From Sciurus carolinensis (lineage: Eukaryota; Chordata; Mammalia; Rodentia; Sciuridae): 64,000 bases of DNA. The stretch spans positions 47,677,156-47,741,155 of the forward strand of contig NC_062224.1 of assembly GCF_902686445.1 (NCBI RefSeq), written 5' to 3'. The notes beneath the pieces are model-generated. The model did no database searches. It was given only the letters and a program-made list of their open reading frames with translations, and had not been told where the DNA came from. This document shows positions 30,686-42,015 of the stretch, in pieces. The position numbers and the translations under genes were made by a program. Each line of letters opens with the position of its first letter. The first letter of the stretch is position 1.

Positions 30686-30959
30686 TTATTTCATGCACTT
30701 TGATGGGAAGCCAGCTAGACTAGAAACTAGTGCCCTTTTCACAAGTCGACAGCTGACTCCTCATTGACTAGGTGTGCCTGCAAACAACCCACCACCAAAA
30801 AAGGAAAAACTCTTCAGCCTTAAACTTACATTTTCTGTGTAAGTGAACATTTTTGGCAAGTCACATTTCCCCCTTTTCCATAAAGAAGGAAAGCTCATTT
30901 GAACTCTGGCAACCCTTTTTTGCTCTGAACACCAACATTTGACCATTGCTCTCAAATGT

Positions 30960-31197
30960 CCCCTCCTCCATAAAATTTCCACAAACTTCCTTCCGCCTTG
31001 GCTCTATCTGCCAGGCTCCCCACAATATTGGATCTGCTCTTATCCGGTGGTCACTATCACTTTCTGTTATCTTGGGGCTATTTTAAACAAACCCCCTTTT
31101 ATCTTTCCTCCTGGTTTCCCTGCCACCAGGGTTTACTGTCTGCTTCAACTTGGTAGCCCCGCACAGTAGGCACTCAATAAATATTTGTCGAATGATT
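30960..31197 (+). mobile_element. LINE-2 3' end
   Basis: The terminal phrase 'CACAGTAGGCACTCAATAAA' followed by 'TATTTGTCGAATGA' matches the L2 3' end. The upstream part is more diverged. An AATAAA is part of the L2 tail. Confidence 0.7.
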
Positions 31198-31631
31198 CTT
31201 TCAAGGCACCTTGTTGAGTGACTGGGAGGGCTCTTTCTGCATTTAGGTCTCTCACAGACTGGAGGCCATAGTTTAACAAAGCCAGGGCAGGGTCAGGGGG
31301 AGCCCTGGAAGGCGCTTTCAAGTTGAGTAATGAAAGGCGATGTTAATTACTGACATGGGCCATTTGGAAGGAAGAAAAATGCTATCTCTTATTAATTTTG
31401 CTGAAATAGACACACTCTTGTCAGAGGGTAATGGTTAACAAAAGGACCCTGAGCAGCCACAGTGCAGAAACTTCCTGTCCCTACACATCGGCACCAGCCA
31501 GAGATAACGTATCTTACTCTCCCCCCAATAGATAAAGTTAGACAGAAAACCATCCAGGAAAGGTTAAAAGGTTCATTTGTACCAAGATGTTTACGGCCGG
31601 CTTAGGGAGAGTCTCAGTCCCAGAAGCCACC

Positions 31632-31697
31632 ACCCCACCCCACCCCCCCAGGAAGGAATCACGTTTACATTTTAGTACGGGGGGTGGGGGTGGGGGT
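31632..31697. repeat. C-rich / G-rich inverted repeat
   Basis: The C tract (CCCC-A-CCCC-A-C7, 31633-31649) is nearly complementary to the G tract (G6-T-G5-T-G5, 31679-31696), with 29 bp between. The plus strand could form a long GC stem; alternatively the G tract could form a quadruplex and the C tract an i-motif. Confidence 0.7.
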
Positions 31698-32251
31698 AGA
31701 AAGAGAAAAGAAATCAGCTTGTGGAATGGGAATTCCTCCTCCTGTTAGTGGGAAACACTAATTTAATCAAGAAGAAAGGGTCTGTGGGACAGGCGCTCGG
31801 CGATTGCAGCCTGCAGGCCGAGCTTGGTGGAGGCTCCCAAAGGCTTCTCGAATGCTCCTCGGCTTTCCGAGAGTCAGAACACTCGGTCTGGCAGTGGTGA
31901 ACTTCAAGTGGACCTATTTAAGCTGATCAGAGGAAACAGGCTGACAGTGAGCTGATTAGAAAGCTCTTAGAAACCCTTCTTGAAAGAGGGAAGGGAGTTC
32001 TTAACTTTTTTTGCATCAGCCCTGGAGAGGGACCGGGTGTGGGTAATAAAGAAGAAAGAAAGGTTGGGGGAGGGAAGCGCCCGTTTTAGAACATGAACAA
32101 AAACAACCTCCTTGCCAGACCTTTGCCAACCTCCCTGCTCTTGTCAAGCTCCGCTTTGAGGGAATGTTTGAAGATAACAGGAAAGGAAATCATGAAATGA
32201 TATGGCAAGGACGAGCTAGACTGGAGACAAGCGCAAGCTGTTTTCTTGACC

Positions 32252-32270
32252 CAGGCTTATCTCAAGCCTG
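32252..32270. repeat. Perfect 7-bp inverted repeat around a GATA-type site
   Basis: CAGGCTT and AAGCCTG flank ATCTC; the plus strand contains CTTATC, the reverse of a GATAAG site. Short and possibly coincidental. Confidence 0.6.
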
Positions 32271-32662
32271 CCAGAAAAATAACCATCTATCAGAAACCCA
32301 GAAATAGGTTAGGATCATCAGAGTAAAATGCGGCTTTCGATAATAAAAGGACGGTGGCTTAGTTCAGAAAACATTATAAGGGACATCATTGGCATCTTTC
32401 ACTGTAACACAAAGGTGTGCTTTTGTCTCTGGGGAAGAAAGGTTGAGGAACCTGCACCTCCTTTAAAAAGCTGAATATTAGGAGTGAGGTGTTCCATTTG
32501 AGAAACGTTATAAACAATATTAACATTCAGAGAGACCATTTCAAAACCTCTGGGGAGAAATGGGAGTTGCTGAGAGTAACACACATGGAGAAAAAGATTC
32601 CACTACAAAATCTAAATTGGTGAGCAAATTGCCTCTTAGTCATTCCTAGAGCCCTTATCAGT

Positions 32663-32664
<2 letters not shown>

Positions 32665-32701
<37 letters not shown>

Positions 32702-32706
32702 TTTTT
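32665..32706. repeat. A33-T9 homopolymer junction
   Basis: Thirty-three adenines directly abut nine thymines. No SINE or L1 body precedes the A run, so it is not an obvious retrotransposon tail. Confidence 0.9.
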
Positions 32707-33655
32707 CAGGATAAGGGTTGACTTTCCAAACAGACAACCCACCGTTGACCTAAAATAGAGCAGGCAGTTGCGGGGGAGGTGGGGGGGGGGGGATCCTGGG
32801 GCCCATGAGAAGAAACCCACAAACCTGATCCCTTGAAAAAGACTCAAGGAAAAACCAGAGTCTCTGAATTGCTGCTTTTAAGAACAGAATAGCAGTTTAG
32901 ATTCCAGACCTTCAACTGAAAATGAAGTTTACAAATTAGCTTTGAATAAATATTATCCTTCCCGTCTCCAGTGAAGAGCTGCTGCCCCAAGTGAAACCAA
33001 ATTAGAAAAAGACTCGATTCAGCTCCTAAATACACAGAACCAAACCTAAACCGACCCAACCTGGCATGTTGCTCTTACTCTACCAAAATAGCAGGTGATG
33101 TCATGCTTTTCATCCTCCCCCGCTAACCAGCCACCCATTCTTCCTAAAAATAAACTTCTAAGGGAAAAAAAAAAAAATTAAAGGGGGGGACTCAAAATAT
33201 TTTCTAAAAAAAAGTTTTTTTACACTTAAACTGTCAAGTAATAAAAGTGAATCTCCTCTTTCCTGTTTATTCTGTCTCCCTGACTCTGCTTGTGTGTGTG
33301 CATGTCCCAAAGTCCCTCTGAAAATTGTACAAAAAGGAAAAACAGGTTTTCCAAAATAATTTAATTCAGGTAGTCATACTTCCGAAGCCTTCTCGTTTTT
33401 GTAAATTTCCCCTTTGTTCTTCACCATTGACTAGAATCAGAAGTATCCAAATTCTTGTTTCGGGATGCTTGGAAAAATATAATCATATTTGCAGGGAAGA
33501 AGATCCAATTAAGGATACTGCTAAACAGCAGGCATATTAATCGATGGTGCTCAATGCTGTTTGAACCTCAGGACCCTGTAAGACTTTGGAAATATGAAGG
33601 TGTAGGACTCACTGGGGACCTGGTGAATCATTAGGTAGAGCCCAGGTATCCAAAG
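32707..33655. other. Unique DNA
   Basis: No classifiable repeat or gene. It includes a G-rich stretch at 32771-32792 (GGGGGAGGTGGG then a G run). Confidence 0.4.
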
Positions 33656-33659
33656 GAAC

Positions 33660-33745
33660 CCAGGCTAAGGGCGTAACTGAGTGGTAGAGTGCTTGCCTAG
33701 CATGCGGGAAGTCCTGGGTACCACCCACAGTACCATGTACACACA
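33660..33745 (+). repeat. ID SINE
   Basis: 'GGCGTAACTGAGTGGTAGAG', 'TGCTTGCCTAGCATGCGGGA' and 'GGTACCACCCACAGTACC' match an ID unit, followed by a CA/TA-rich tail. Confidence 0.85.
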
Positions 33746-34204
33746 CATATATATAAAACAAAGGAACCAGGGGCCTGAGTTTCATTCAGCATTGAGATTC
33801 ACTGATTCAGACTGGGGATGAGGACTAGTGTTCCAGAAAGTAAGATGACATGTCTTCTCCCCACACATGGACACAACAGATACCAGCTATTCCAGATAGA
33901 GTCTCATTTCTAAACACCACTTAAAGGAACTTAGGATCCCTCTCCCACGTCCTTTCTTTCTCATAAATTGCTATAGATTGTCTTTGATCTTAGAGTAGTG
34001 CTAAAAAGGAGGCAAAGTAACTGAAGAAAAACTTCACCCAAGAATCTGGTAAAAGCTAAGAGGGTGCTTGCTAGAGATTGGAGATTTAGCTTGCTAAGCC
34101 TGAACTTGAGCAAAGGGAGAGCAAGGGTCGATAACTTTGAGTCAAACTTGACCTCTAGAAAGGAAGTCTGGCTGTCATAAAAATCAAGTCAAAAAAAGTA
34201 ACTG
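33746..34204. other. Unique DNA
   Basis: No classifiable feature. Confidence 0.4.
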
Positions 34205-34328
34205 ATTTTTTGTGTTTTCTTTGTTTTGTTTTGAGATGTAGACCTCCCAGGCTGGCATTGAACTCTTGGCTTAGGAGATCCTTCTACCTCAGCCTTCTGA
34301 TTGACTGAGACTACAGGCCCTTGTCATT
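34205..34328 (-). repeat. B1-like SINE monomer, minus strand
   Basis: 'TTTTGAGATGTAGACCTCCC', then 'GGCTGGCATTGAACTCTTGG', then 'CCTCAGCCTTCTGATTGACT' and 'GAGACTACAGGC' form an inverted B1-like unit without an ID half. Confidence 0.75.
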
Positions 34329-34531
34329 TCATCGCTAAAAATATAAAACATCTCCCTTTTGGGGGGCGGTACTTCTTAACTTTATCAAAGTACTTCTACT
34401 TGTATTATCTGCTTTTATAATATAACCATATATTCATATAAGAACTATTAAATAGGAAAATTTTAATATTGTTGTCATTTCCAAGCTTGATTAAGAGCAA
34501 CACAGGAAAATTTTCATGGGGTTATAACATT

Positions 34532-34763
34532 GATTTTTTTTTTTTTTTTTTTTTTTAACCAGCACCCGGAATTGAACCCAGCAGTCCTATAACACTGGTT
34601 TCTAAATACCACTTTTATTTATTTTTTTTTTTTAAATTTTGAGACAAGAGTCTTGCTAAATTGCTTAGGACCTTACTAAGTTGCTGAGGCTGGCTTTGAA
34701 CTCAGGATAGTTCTGCTTTAGCCTCCTGAGCCACTGGTATTACAGGCATACACCACCACACCT
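34532..34763 (-). repeat. MEN-type SINE, minus strand
   Basis: A run of about 24 T leads into 'CCCGGAATTGAACCCAGCAG' (ID half reversed). A T-rich linker and 'GAGGCTGGCTTTGAACTCAG' then 'ATTACAGGCATACACCACCA' (B1 half) follow. It directly abuts a second minus-strand MEN. Confidence 0.85.
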
Positions 34764-34769
34764 TGGCTA

Positions 34770-35022
34770 TCAGCTATTTTTTTGCTGGTATGGTAGAGCC
34801 CAGAGGCACTCCACCACTGAGTTACACCCCTGGCCCTTTTACATTTTTGTGTTGTTTTGTTTTGTTTCATTTTGTTTGTTGTGGGCTTTTTTGTTTGCTT
34901 GTTTGTTTGGGTTTTTTTTGAGATAGGGTGTTTCTAAATCACTGATGTTGGCCTTGAACTTGCCATCCTCCCATCCAAACTCCCAGGATGCTGGGTTTAC
35001 AGGCATGAACCACTGTGCCCTA
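34770..35022 (-). repeat. MEN-type SINE, minus strand (second in tandem)
   Basis: 'GCCCAGAGGCACTCCACCAC' and 'TGAGTTACACCCCTGGCCC' are followed by a GTTT-rich linker. The B1 half reversed follows, with 'GGCCTTGAACTTGCCATCCT' and 'TTTACAGGCATGAACCACTG'. Confidence 0.85.
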
Positions 35023-35892
35023 CTAATTCTCACTTTTTAAGGTCAGTATCTGTCTGAGTTATTTTATAAGCATTAAGACTTTGGGCTAAACCAGACCATG
35101 GGAGTGGGGCATGTCTTCAAAGTGCCTCTCCTAAACTATCACAGAAAAACGATGTCCTTACAGACTTGGAAGTTACAGGCTTTTACAGGCTTCCCGGGCA
35201 AACCATTCCTATTTCTCTAGTCACTGTCAGTTGGAATGCAATCTTCCTCCCTAGTCAATACTTACATTCTTGTAAAACAACCTTCTACTTGGTCTCCCTC
35301 AAATGAAGTTCCTCGACATCCTCTAAGCTCCCCAGCCATCTTTGTTGCTATCCTTCGATCTCCATCTTAGGGTTCCTGGACACCCCGCTGCATTCTAGAG
35401 ACTCCTCCAGGTGTCCTGTGCAGTGCCTAGTGGGAACAAGGACAAAATGGCATCATACAGATTGGAATGCCTTGGAAAATCAGAGGAAGGAGAAACACCC
35501 CTCCACCCCCACCCAGAACAGGCTGAAGGGAGGAGGCAGGTCTTGATTCAAGATGTAAAGGAAGGACCTGCGTGAGTTGTGGGGCCACTGGCTTTGTGTC
35601 TGAAAGTATTCCAGCTCTGCCATTCAATAGTGCTGGGACAGGTACAGAGGTAGGGTGGGGTGCCACTGGCAGGGGAAAAGCAGTTGGAGGACTCATCACC
35701 AGGGAGGTGGATCTGAGGGAGACTTCTAGAAATAAAATTGGAAAGAAATGACAAAAACCCAATGAAGCCTGAATTCCAAGCTCAGGACCCTGGGTATCAT
35801 CAGATAGACCATGGAGAGCCACCCCTTGGTTTTTAAAGACTAACATTTAAGAGATTTTAGCTGAGAGCTGTGGGGTAAGAAGTATTTGCTTG
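35023..35892. other. Unique DNA, no gene seen
   Basis: A 139-codon minus-strand frame at 35427-35846 is proline-rich and has no recognised domain. Some phrases faintly resemble L2 but are not assignable. Confidence 0.35.
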
Positions 35893-35980
35893 TTTCTTTG
35901 TTGAGGTGCTGGGTTGGAACCCAGGACCTCACACATGCCAGGAAAATGTTCTACCACTGAGCTATATCCCCAGGCCTGCA
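35893..35980 (-). repeat. ID SINE, minus strand
   Basis: 'GGTTGGAACCCAGGACCTCA', 'CACATGCCAGGAAAATGTTC' and 'CACTGAGCTATATCCCCAGG' are the reverse complement of an ID unit. Confidence 0.85.
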
Positions 35981-37717
35981 AGATGTACCTGAATGGGGAG
36001 TAAATTAATTCGCAATCTAGGTGAGAGAAAAAAGACCTCAACTGAGGTTTATTGATAAAGATGCTGCCCATGACCGAGCCAAACATCTTGTTACAATCAA
36101 GCTAGAGTAGGTTTGTGCCTTGCCTTTAACCTAGCAGGTCAATCAAGGTCTGCAAGAAAGAGAGAAAGTTCCCCTGACCAGTCTTGAACATGAAACCAGG
36201 AGAGTTGCTATTTGCAGTATCATGTCTTTCAGAATGAATGCACCTGCAGATTTTATGATTATTTCCCTTTTCCTACCACCAGACAACTCCTGATCCAAAT
36301 GCCTAAAACCTTTAGAATTTCAGATCATTAGCACTACATGGCAATTTAGGAATTATATGGCTCACAGTAAACACAAGCACATGGTTTTGCCCTGAGAGCC
36401 AACTGCATACCTGGAACTGGGCTGAGGAGGGAACAAGACAGAGTTCACAAACGAGGCAGAATCACCTTCCCACCAAGCACACAGCTGGTTTAACCCCTTT
36501 ATTTTACCAATGGGCCAACTGAAATGCAGAAACATTGACACATCCATGTTACACAGGTATTTCCAAAGCAAGGATAAACACTCAGGTAGATGGAAATATG
36601 GAAGGAAATTTCATATATGATACTCATGTAATATATGCAAATGTATACATGCATATAGATAAAAATATGTGTGTATCAATGGAAAAACTCTATGGTAATT
36701 GAGACAGTTTGTGAAGCATATAAATAATTTGGCAAACATAATACAGATGGCAAAGATTCCCTTTGATTCCGTTACTTGCAGGAAAAATATTAATAATCTT
36801 TATCATTGGGATCCCTGAAGAGAGGTAGCCTGGGAGCAGAAAAGGGTGGACTTTTAAGTAGCACTCTCATTTATTAACATGCCCTGCCTTCCCCCAAGTA
36901 CCAGTGACTACAAAGCATTCCACTCTCAGATAGCTTTCCCATCCTGGGATGTTTTCACTTAAAACAGGCAAAAGTTGGTTGTGTTTTGCACCAAGGGGCA
37001 GCCCTGCTGAGTTAGGTCCTGTGGCCGGCTCCCAAGGTAAGAGTCTCCAAAGCTCCCAATTCACAACATTCCTGTGGATTTGGCTTTATCTCTAGATAAG
37101 AGAGCAGACTGACAAACTGCAGAACTCACGTCTCACAGAATAATGAGAACATTTGAAAAGTCATTTAGTAATAACTCGATCAACTAATTTTCCTCACCAG
37201 TGGCCCCTAGCAAAATTGCCCTAATTTCTAGGCTGGGTTGGGTGTGGCGAGTGGTTTATGGGGACTCCAGTGTCTTTTGCATGGTGAGATGCTCACAAGG
37301 GGGGCTTGCTGCTGACAGAACTGGAGCCTCAGCCCTGAAGGGCTCAGTGAAAATGGTTAGTTATGTTTTAGCTACAAATGAGACCAAACAGAGGTGAAAA
37401 GACAATCAACAAAGCCACAATGTTGAGACTCCTAAAATGGAAAACATCTGTCTCTGAAGGAAACTTTGGCTGCCCTCTGTACCATGGCGGGCAGCCGTGT
37501 GGCGGGCAGCGGTGTGGCAGCCGCCCTCCAGCTTGATTTCTTAGAAGAGGATCAGCGTTCATGAGAAAGAAGGCAACAGAGACAGAAATGCACAAAATAA
37601 ATTGAGGGTCTCCTAGAAGGAGATCAAAGGTGGAATGAGAAGGAATAAAAGGAAGAACCCCAAAGAAAGAACAATTCTGGAGAAGAAACACTGTCACGTT
37701 CAAGAGAGCAAATGACA
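35981..37717. other. Mostly unique DNA, weak MIR at 36490-36570
   Basis: 'CCCTTTATTTTACCAATGGG' followed by 'CCAACTGAAATGCAGAAACA' resembles the MIR 'ccattttacagatgaggaaactgag' region. The remainder is unclassified, apart from a GC-rich tandem repeat at 37487-37525. Confidence 0.4.
37487..37525 (+). repeat. 15-bp GC-rich tandem repeat
   Basis: GGCGGGCAGCCGTGT at 37487 is followed by GGCGGGCAGCGGTGT and a partial third copy GGCAGCCGCCC. It is CpG-containing in an otherwise AT-leaning region. Confidence 0.8.
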
Positions 37718-37882
37718 TACTTCCAGATACTCAGGAGGCTGAGACAGGAGGATCACAAGTTCAAGGCCAGTCTGGGCAACTTAGCAGAGACTCTGTCTCA
37801 AAATAAAAATTTTTAAAAAGTGCCGGGCATGTAGCTCAGAGGTAGAACACCCCTGAGTTTAATCTCCAATATACCAAATCCA
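37718..37882 (+). repeat. MEN-type SINE, 5'-truncated
   Basis: It begins inside the B1 half ('CTCAGGAGGCTGAGACAGGA') and continues through 'GAGACTCTGTCTCAAAATAA' to the ID half ('GCATGTAGCTCAGAGGTAGA'). Confidence 0.8.
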
Positions 37883-39705
37883 AAAGAAAAAAGAACACTA
37901 GCTCACACACTTCACGAAAAAATGATCTGGAATTTGATGATGGAGATCTCAGAGAAATCACTATATTACAGCCATACCTTAAAAAATTCTTTGTCAGGTT
38001 TAAAGAAGGATCTTTGGCCAGGGAAGGAGGCCAGCTGAAGGAGTATTCAATAATGGTTTGGATGACTTTCGGCTGAAAGGAAAATTTAGGATTTCAAGGT
38101 ATATTTAAGAATTTTCTTAGCCCTCCCAAAATAAAGCTTCAAAGGGAAGAAAAGCAATTGAAACAGGAAAAACTAAAAAGATGACAAGACAAAGAACAAA
38201 ATAGGGAAGGAAGAATAGGATTTGAAACTCAACCAAAATTAGGACACTTTCATGGGGGAGGTCCTGGTTTTCGTTTTTAGCATTTAATACATCTTTCTAT
38301 ATCAAAAAAAAGCACTGAATATAAAAAGGTTACAGAATTAGAAAGAACTCGAACGTTCAAGAAAGTAATCTCCCCTTTGCGCCTCATCTGAAAAAAGGGA
38401 GGCTCACTCCCGGACACACAGGCAACCTGCACACAATACTCAGCCACATGTTAACCTCCAGTCCCAGAGGCAGACCGGTGAGCCCACACTGGTGACGCCC
38501 TTGCAGAGGGACATGTTCCAGAATTAGGTTTGTGCATACACAGCCTCGATTGTTGCCTGTGACATCTCAGGATGAAGGGGAACAAGATGCATTTGTCCTC
38601 TTATGACAGAGGGTCACAGAAACAAGGAGCCAGGGTGAAGAGGGAATGGAGGAAAATTATATGTTTGAAGGAAGATGGAGAAGCAGCAGAGATGAACATT
38701 AAAGGAAGGAGGGGGGAAAAAAGAATACAAATCTAGAGTTTCTAAATTACCCTTGGCTCAAGGGTCTGGTTTACCACTGAAACAGTATAATTATAAAGTT
38801 GGCATAAAACAGACCAAGGATCTAGTTACTAATTTCTTACTAGCAATAGCATCAAAACCTCTTCTGCTGCTAGTAGCTAGTCTCTTGACGAAAACCGTGT
38901 GTCTCATACACGATGGGACCTATAGGGAGAACTGGTTTTAATCAGGGCAATCTATAAAATGGTATGCAGTTGCGGTCTTGCTTCTCAGATGTCGATCAGA
39001 GCAGAGGAGAAAGTGAGGGATGGAATTGTCAAAGTAATGAGCAGAGGGGGGGAAAAAAAAAACATTTTACATAAATGCTCCCTTGTCTCATAGATGAGGT
39101 ATATAGGGCAAGTCTGTCAGAAAATTCAGTGGGATCCCTCTGGTAGATTTGAGAAAAATGACTAGAAACATTTCTCTTGTATTCATGTTTTGGGACCAGA
39201 TTCTGCCTGACCTCAAAAAGGAAATTCTGGCCTGGTTATAACTTTAAATGGGTGCTCAAATCCCCTGAACATTTGCTGCAGAAATATGTTCATTCTCACC
39301 CCATTCCAGTTAATAAGAACACCAAGCATCAAAGGTACATCCCAACTTAACTCTGGTTTACCTTGGCAACGAGAATAGCCAGGGTTCCAAAGAAGATGAT
39401 TCATTTCTAAGGTGCAGAGTTCCCACTTTTAAAAACTTTTATAGAATTTATATGCACAGCAGACATTTTTCTCTAATTATTACTTTTGTTTTCTGGGAAA
39501 ATGCTTAACTTGCAAATGTTGATTTTTTTTTTATTACAATATTCTAGTCCTTTTCAAAATCAAGGCCCCAGTTCATTCCCAATCAATATAACTGACCAGT
39601 TGTTCAAGGAGGTTTAGGAAAGGCACCAAATGGGCTGGAAGTAGCCCAGGGTCCCATCATGAATGACATAACTGAGTTTGGATTTTTTTTTTTTTTTCCT
39701 GTAGG
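37883..39705. other. Unique DNA, no gene seen
   Basis: About 1.8 kb without recognisable repeats, AT-leaning. Open frames are at most 63 codons without family features, plus a T-run before the MER5A-like element. Confidence 0.4.
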
Positions 39706-39707
39706 CC

Positions 39708-39914
39708 AGTGGTTCTCATTCAAGGATGATTTTTTTCCCCAGGGAACATGTGTCAATATCTGGAGACACATTTGGTTGAAATAATCAAAATGGAGAGGAG
39801 GGTAGGAGAGTCCATCTGGTATCTGCAGGCAGATGCTGCTAAACAAGCTACCATGCACGTACCAGTCAGATTTATCTGGAACAAATGTCAACAGCATTCA
39901 GATTGAGAAACCCT
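39708..39914 (+). mobile_element. MER5A-like hAT-Charlie non-autonomous element
   Basis: It starts CAGTGGTTCTCATTCAAGG, has 'TCAATATCTGGAGACACATT', 'CAGGCAGATGCTGCTAAACA' and 'GTCAACAGCATTCAGATTGA', and ends GAGAAACCCTG. The flanking 8-mers CTGTAGGC and CCATAGGC agree at 6 of 8 positions, consistent with an old 8-bp hAT target duplication. Confidence 0.85.
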
Positions 39915-40777
39915 GCCATAGGCAGTGGGTCACCAGCAGCAATTCTTAAGAGAAGAATAATCATGTGTGTGTTAAAGAGGTAATTATGAAATCATATATA
40001 GAAGATTCGGTGGAGAGACAACAGACATGAGATGGAGAAAGAACTTCATCTTTTGTTGAAGAGGTGCTTATTATGTGTACTTGATTAGGCATCAGACCTC
40101 AGGAATGCAAAGATGAATAGGAACGGTCTAGCAAGGGAAATAAGACTTTTATGGGACTTGGGGAAACTCACATTCTGATCATGGGTTTATATCTGCAAAA
40201 TGTGTTAATGCCTATGGCCTTTTGCTAGCAGTTAGGGGCCTACTAAAATAAAACCAGAGAAGGGCTTGTGCTAGATCACCAGTTGAGGAAAGGGGAAAGA
40301 GAGGCCTCCTGGAGAAAGTTTTCTGAAGTGAAATGAACTAGACTGGAGGTCAGCCCGGATGCAGAAGTTGAGAGAAGCAACAACCTATTCTGAGGTCTTT
40401 ATCCTGGACAACTGTATGGATAGTGATGCGAATAACAAAAAGCAGGAATCAGAACTAGCTGTCAGGGCTGTGGTATGTGTTTTATTGTTTTATTTTGTTT
40501 TGTTTTTTAATATGTAAATATCAGGTTTTTATAGGACAGGTACAAGGAAGACCCATAAGAAATGTCAAGGGTCAATGAACATTTTAAAAAGATGTCCTTA
40601 AGAATCACTGACATGAATATTAAAACAATATGTTTTTCATTTGCTCAAATTGGAAAAATAATAGTAATAATGATACTTATTATGCAAACTTAGCACTGAT
40701 GTGATGAAACAGGAATTTTCACACTCTGTGGGTAGATGGATAAATTTATAAAACTTTCCTAGTGGGAAAATGGATTA
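39915..40777. other. Unique DNA
   Basis: AT-rich, with no classifiable feature except short TTTTG-rich stretches near 40480-40505. Confidence 0.4.
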
Positions 40778-40782
40778 TTGTC

Positions 40783-41348
40783 TGTAATAGCCTGGGTTGT
40801 TCAAAGAAAGAGAGCTCATAGGATCTACAGAGATACAAAACAAAGGCCTTATTATGGGAATTGGCTCTCATGATTACTGAGACTGGCAAGTCCCATGATA
40901 TGCCATTTGCAAGATGAAGAACTAGGGAAGCCAGTGGTTCAGTTCAGCTCCCACATCTGAAGGTCTGAGAAACAGGGGAGCCAGTGATGTCACTCCCTGT
41001 CCAAGTCCAGAGGCCTGCGAAGGGGAAGGATGGACAGGGGGCACGGGTGCAAGTCCCAGAGCTGGAAGACCAGAGAACTTGCAGTTCTGATGTTTGAGGA
41101 CAGGATAAGTTGGGTACAGCACTCCAGAAGCGACAGCAAATTCTCCCTTCTTCTGCTTTTCTGTTCTTTCTGTGCCCTCAAAGCACTGGATGCCTCCCTC
41201 TCATTGGTGAGGGCAGACCTCGTTTAGTCAGTCCAGTGCTTCAGATGTTAATGTCCTCCTGAAACACCCTTGCAGATACACCCAGAAATGGTGTTCCCAG
41301 TTACCTGGGTATCATTAACCCAATCACATTAACACATAAACTATTACA
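40783..41348. mobile_element. MLT2-like ERVL solo LTR
   Basis: The ends are TGTAATAGCC and CTATTACA. Interior phrases 'TTATTATGGGAATTGGCTCT', 'GCAAATTCTCCCTTCTTCTG' and 'CACCCTTGCAGATACACCCA' match an LTR family shared by placental mammals. Flanking 5-mers TTGTC and TTGGC agree at 4 of 5, consistent with a decayed 5-bp duplication. The sense strand is not certain. Confidence 0.7.
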
Positions 41349-41353
41349 TTGGC

Positions 41354-41410
41354 CTTTTATACATACACATGTGTATAAACACACGTATATACATACACAT
41401 GCACACACAG
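41354..41410. repeat. Degenerate CA/TA-rich simple repeat
   Basis: Alternating ACATACAC/GTATAAAC-type units. Confidence 0.75.
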
Positions 41411-41600
41411 AGTCACGTGCCACATAATGATGTTTTGGTCAGGCACTGCACATATAATGACAGGCCCATAACATTACATTGCCTGATGCCATTTTAGTCC
41501 ATATAGGTACACTCCACAAGGTTCTCACAGCTAGAGTCCCTACTGACGCATTTCTCAGACTACATCTCCTTTGTTAAGTGATGAGAAACTCTATAAAAAT
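41411..41600. mobile_element. DNA transposon relic, family uncertain
   Basis: 'GTCACGTGCCACATAATGAT' followed by 'GTTTTGGTCAGGCACTGCAC', and near the other end 'GACGCATTTCTCAGACTACA' then 'CTTTGTTAAGTGATGAGAAA', match a widespread mammalian non-autonomous DNA transposon. I do not name the family. Confidence 0.5.
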
Positions 41601-41935
41601 AATTTGTACTTAAGTATTAATATATATACACATGTGATATATTTGATATACATATTTAAATATGTATGCTCCCTAATCTGGCAATTTTATTTCTAGGAAT
41701 AAATTCTACAGAAATAAATAAGTGTAAAATGTATGCCTCATATATTTAATGTAGTGTTTATATTTCATTGGAGATCAATATCCATAAATAGGGGATTGGT
41801 TAAACTAATTGTAGCACTTTTTGAACTAGTGAAATACTATGGAACCACTAAAAATAACAACATTTATTGAGTGGAAAGATATGCACAACACTGATAATAG
41901 AAATTTACAATATTAAAGGGGTCAAAGCAGCTATT

Positions 41936-42015
41936 AAACAACATGTATAGTAAAATCCTATGTATAGTTGTATTAAACAACATGTATAGTAAAATCCAAC
42001 ATGTATAGTAAAAAC
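41936..42015 (+). repeat. Imperfect tandem repeat (AACATGTATAGTAAAA)
   Basis: AACATGTATAGTAAAA occurs at about 41940, 41978 and 41999, with a larger 38-bp unit between the first two. Confidence 0.85.

Larger units (their letters stand above)
31198..32640. other. Repeat-free island, best candidate for regulatory DNA
   Basis: About 1.4 kb with no transposon I can recognise in a window otherwise full of them. It has mixed composition and many factor-like motifs: TTAATTAC, CTATTTAAG, CTTATC and a palindrome at 32252-32270. No open frame has protein features. The inference of regulatory function rests only on repeat exclusion and motif density. Confidence 0.4.

Noticed and set aside
35427..35846. 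139-codon proline-rich minus-strand frame
   Set aside because: No ordered domain, no initiation context beyond an ATG, and no neighbouring exon; the complementary strand is simply purine-rich.
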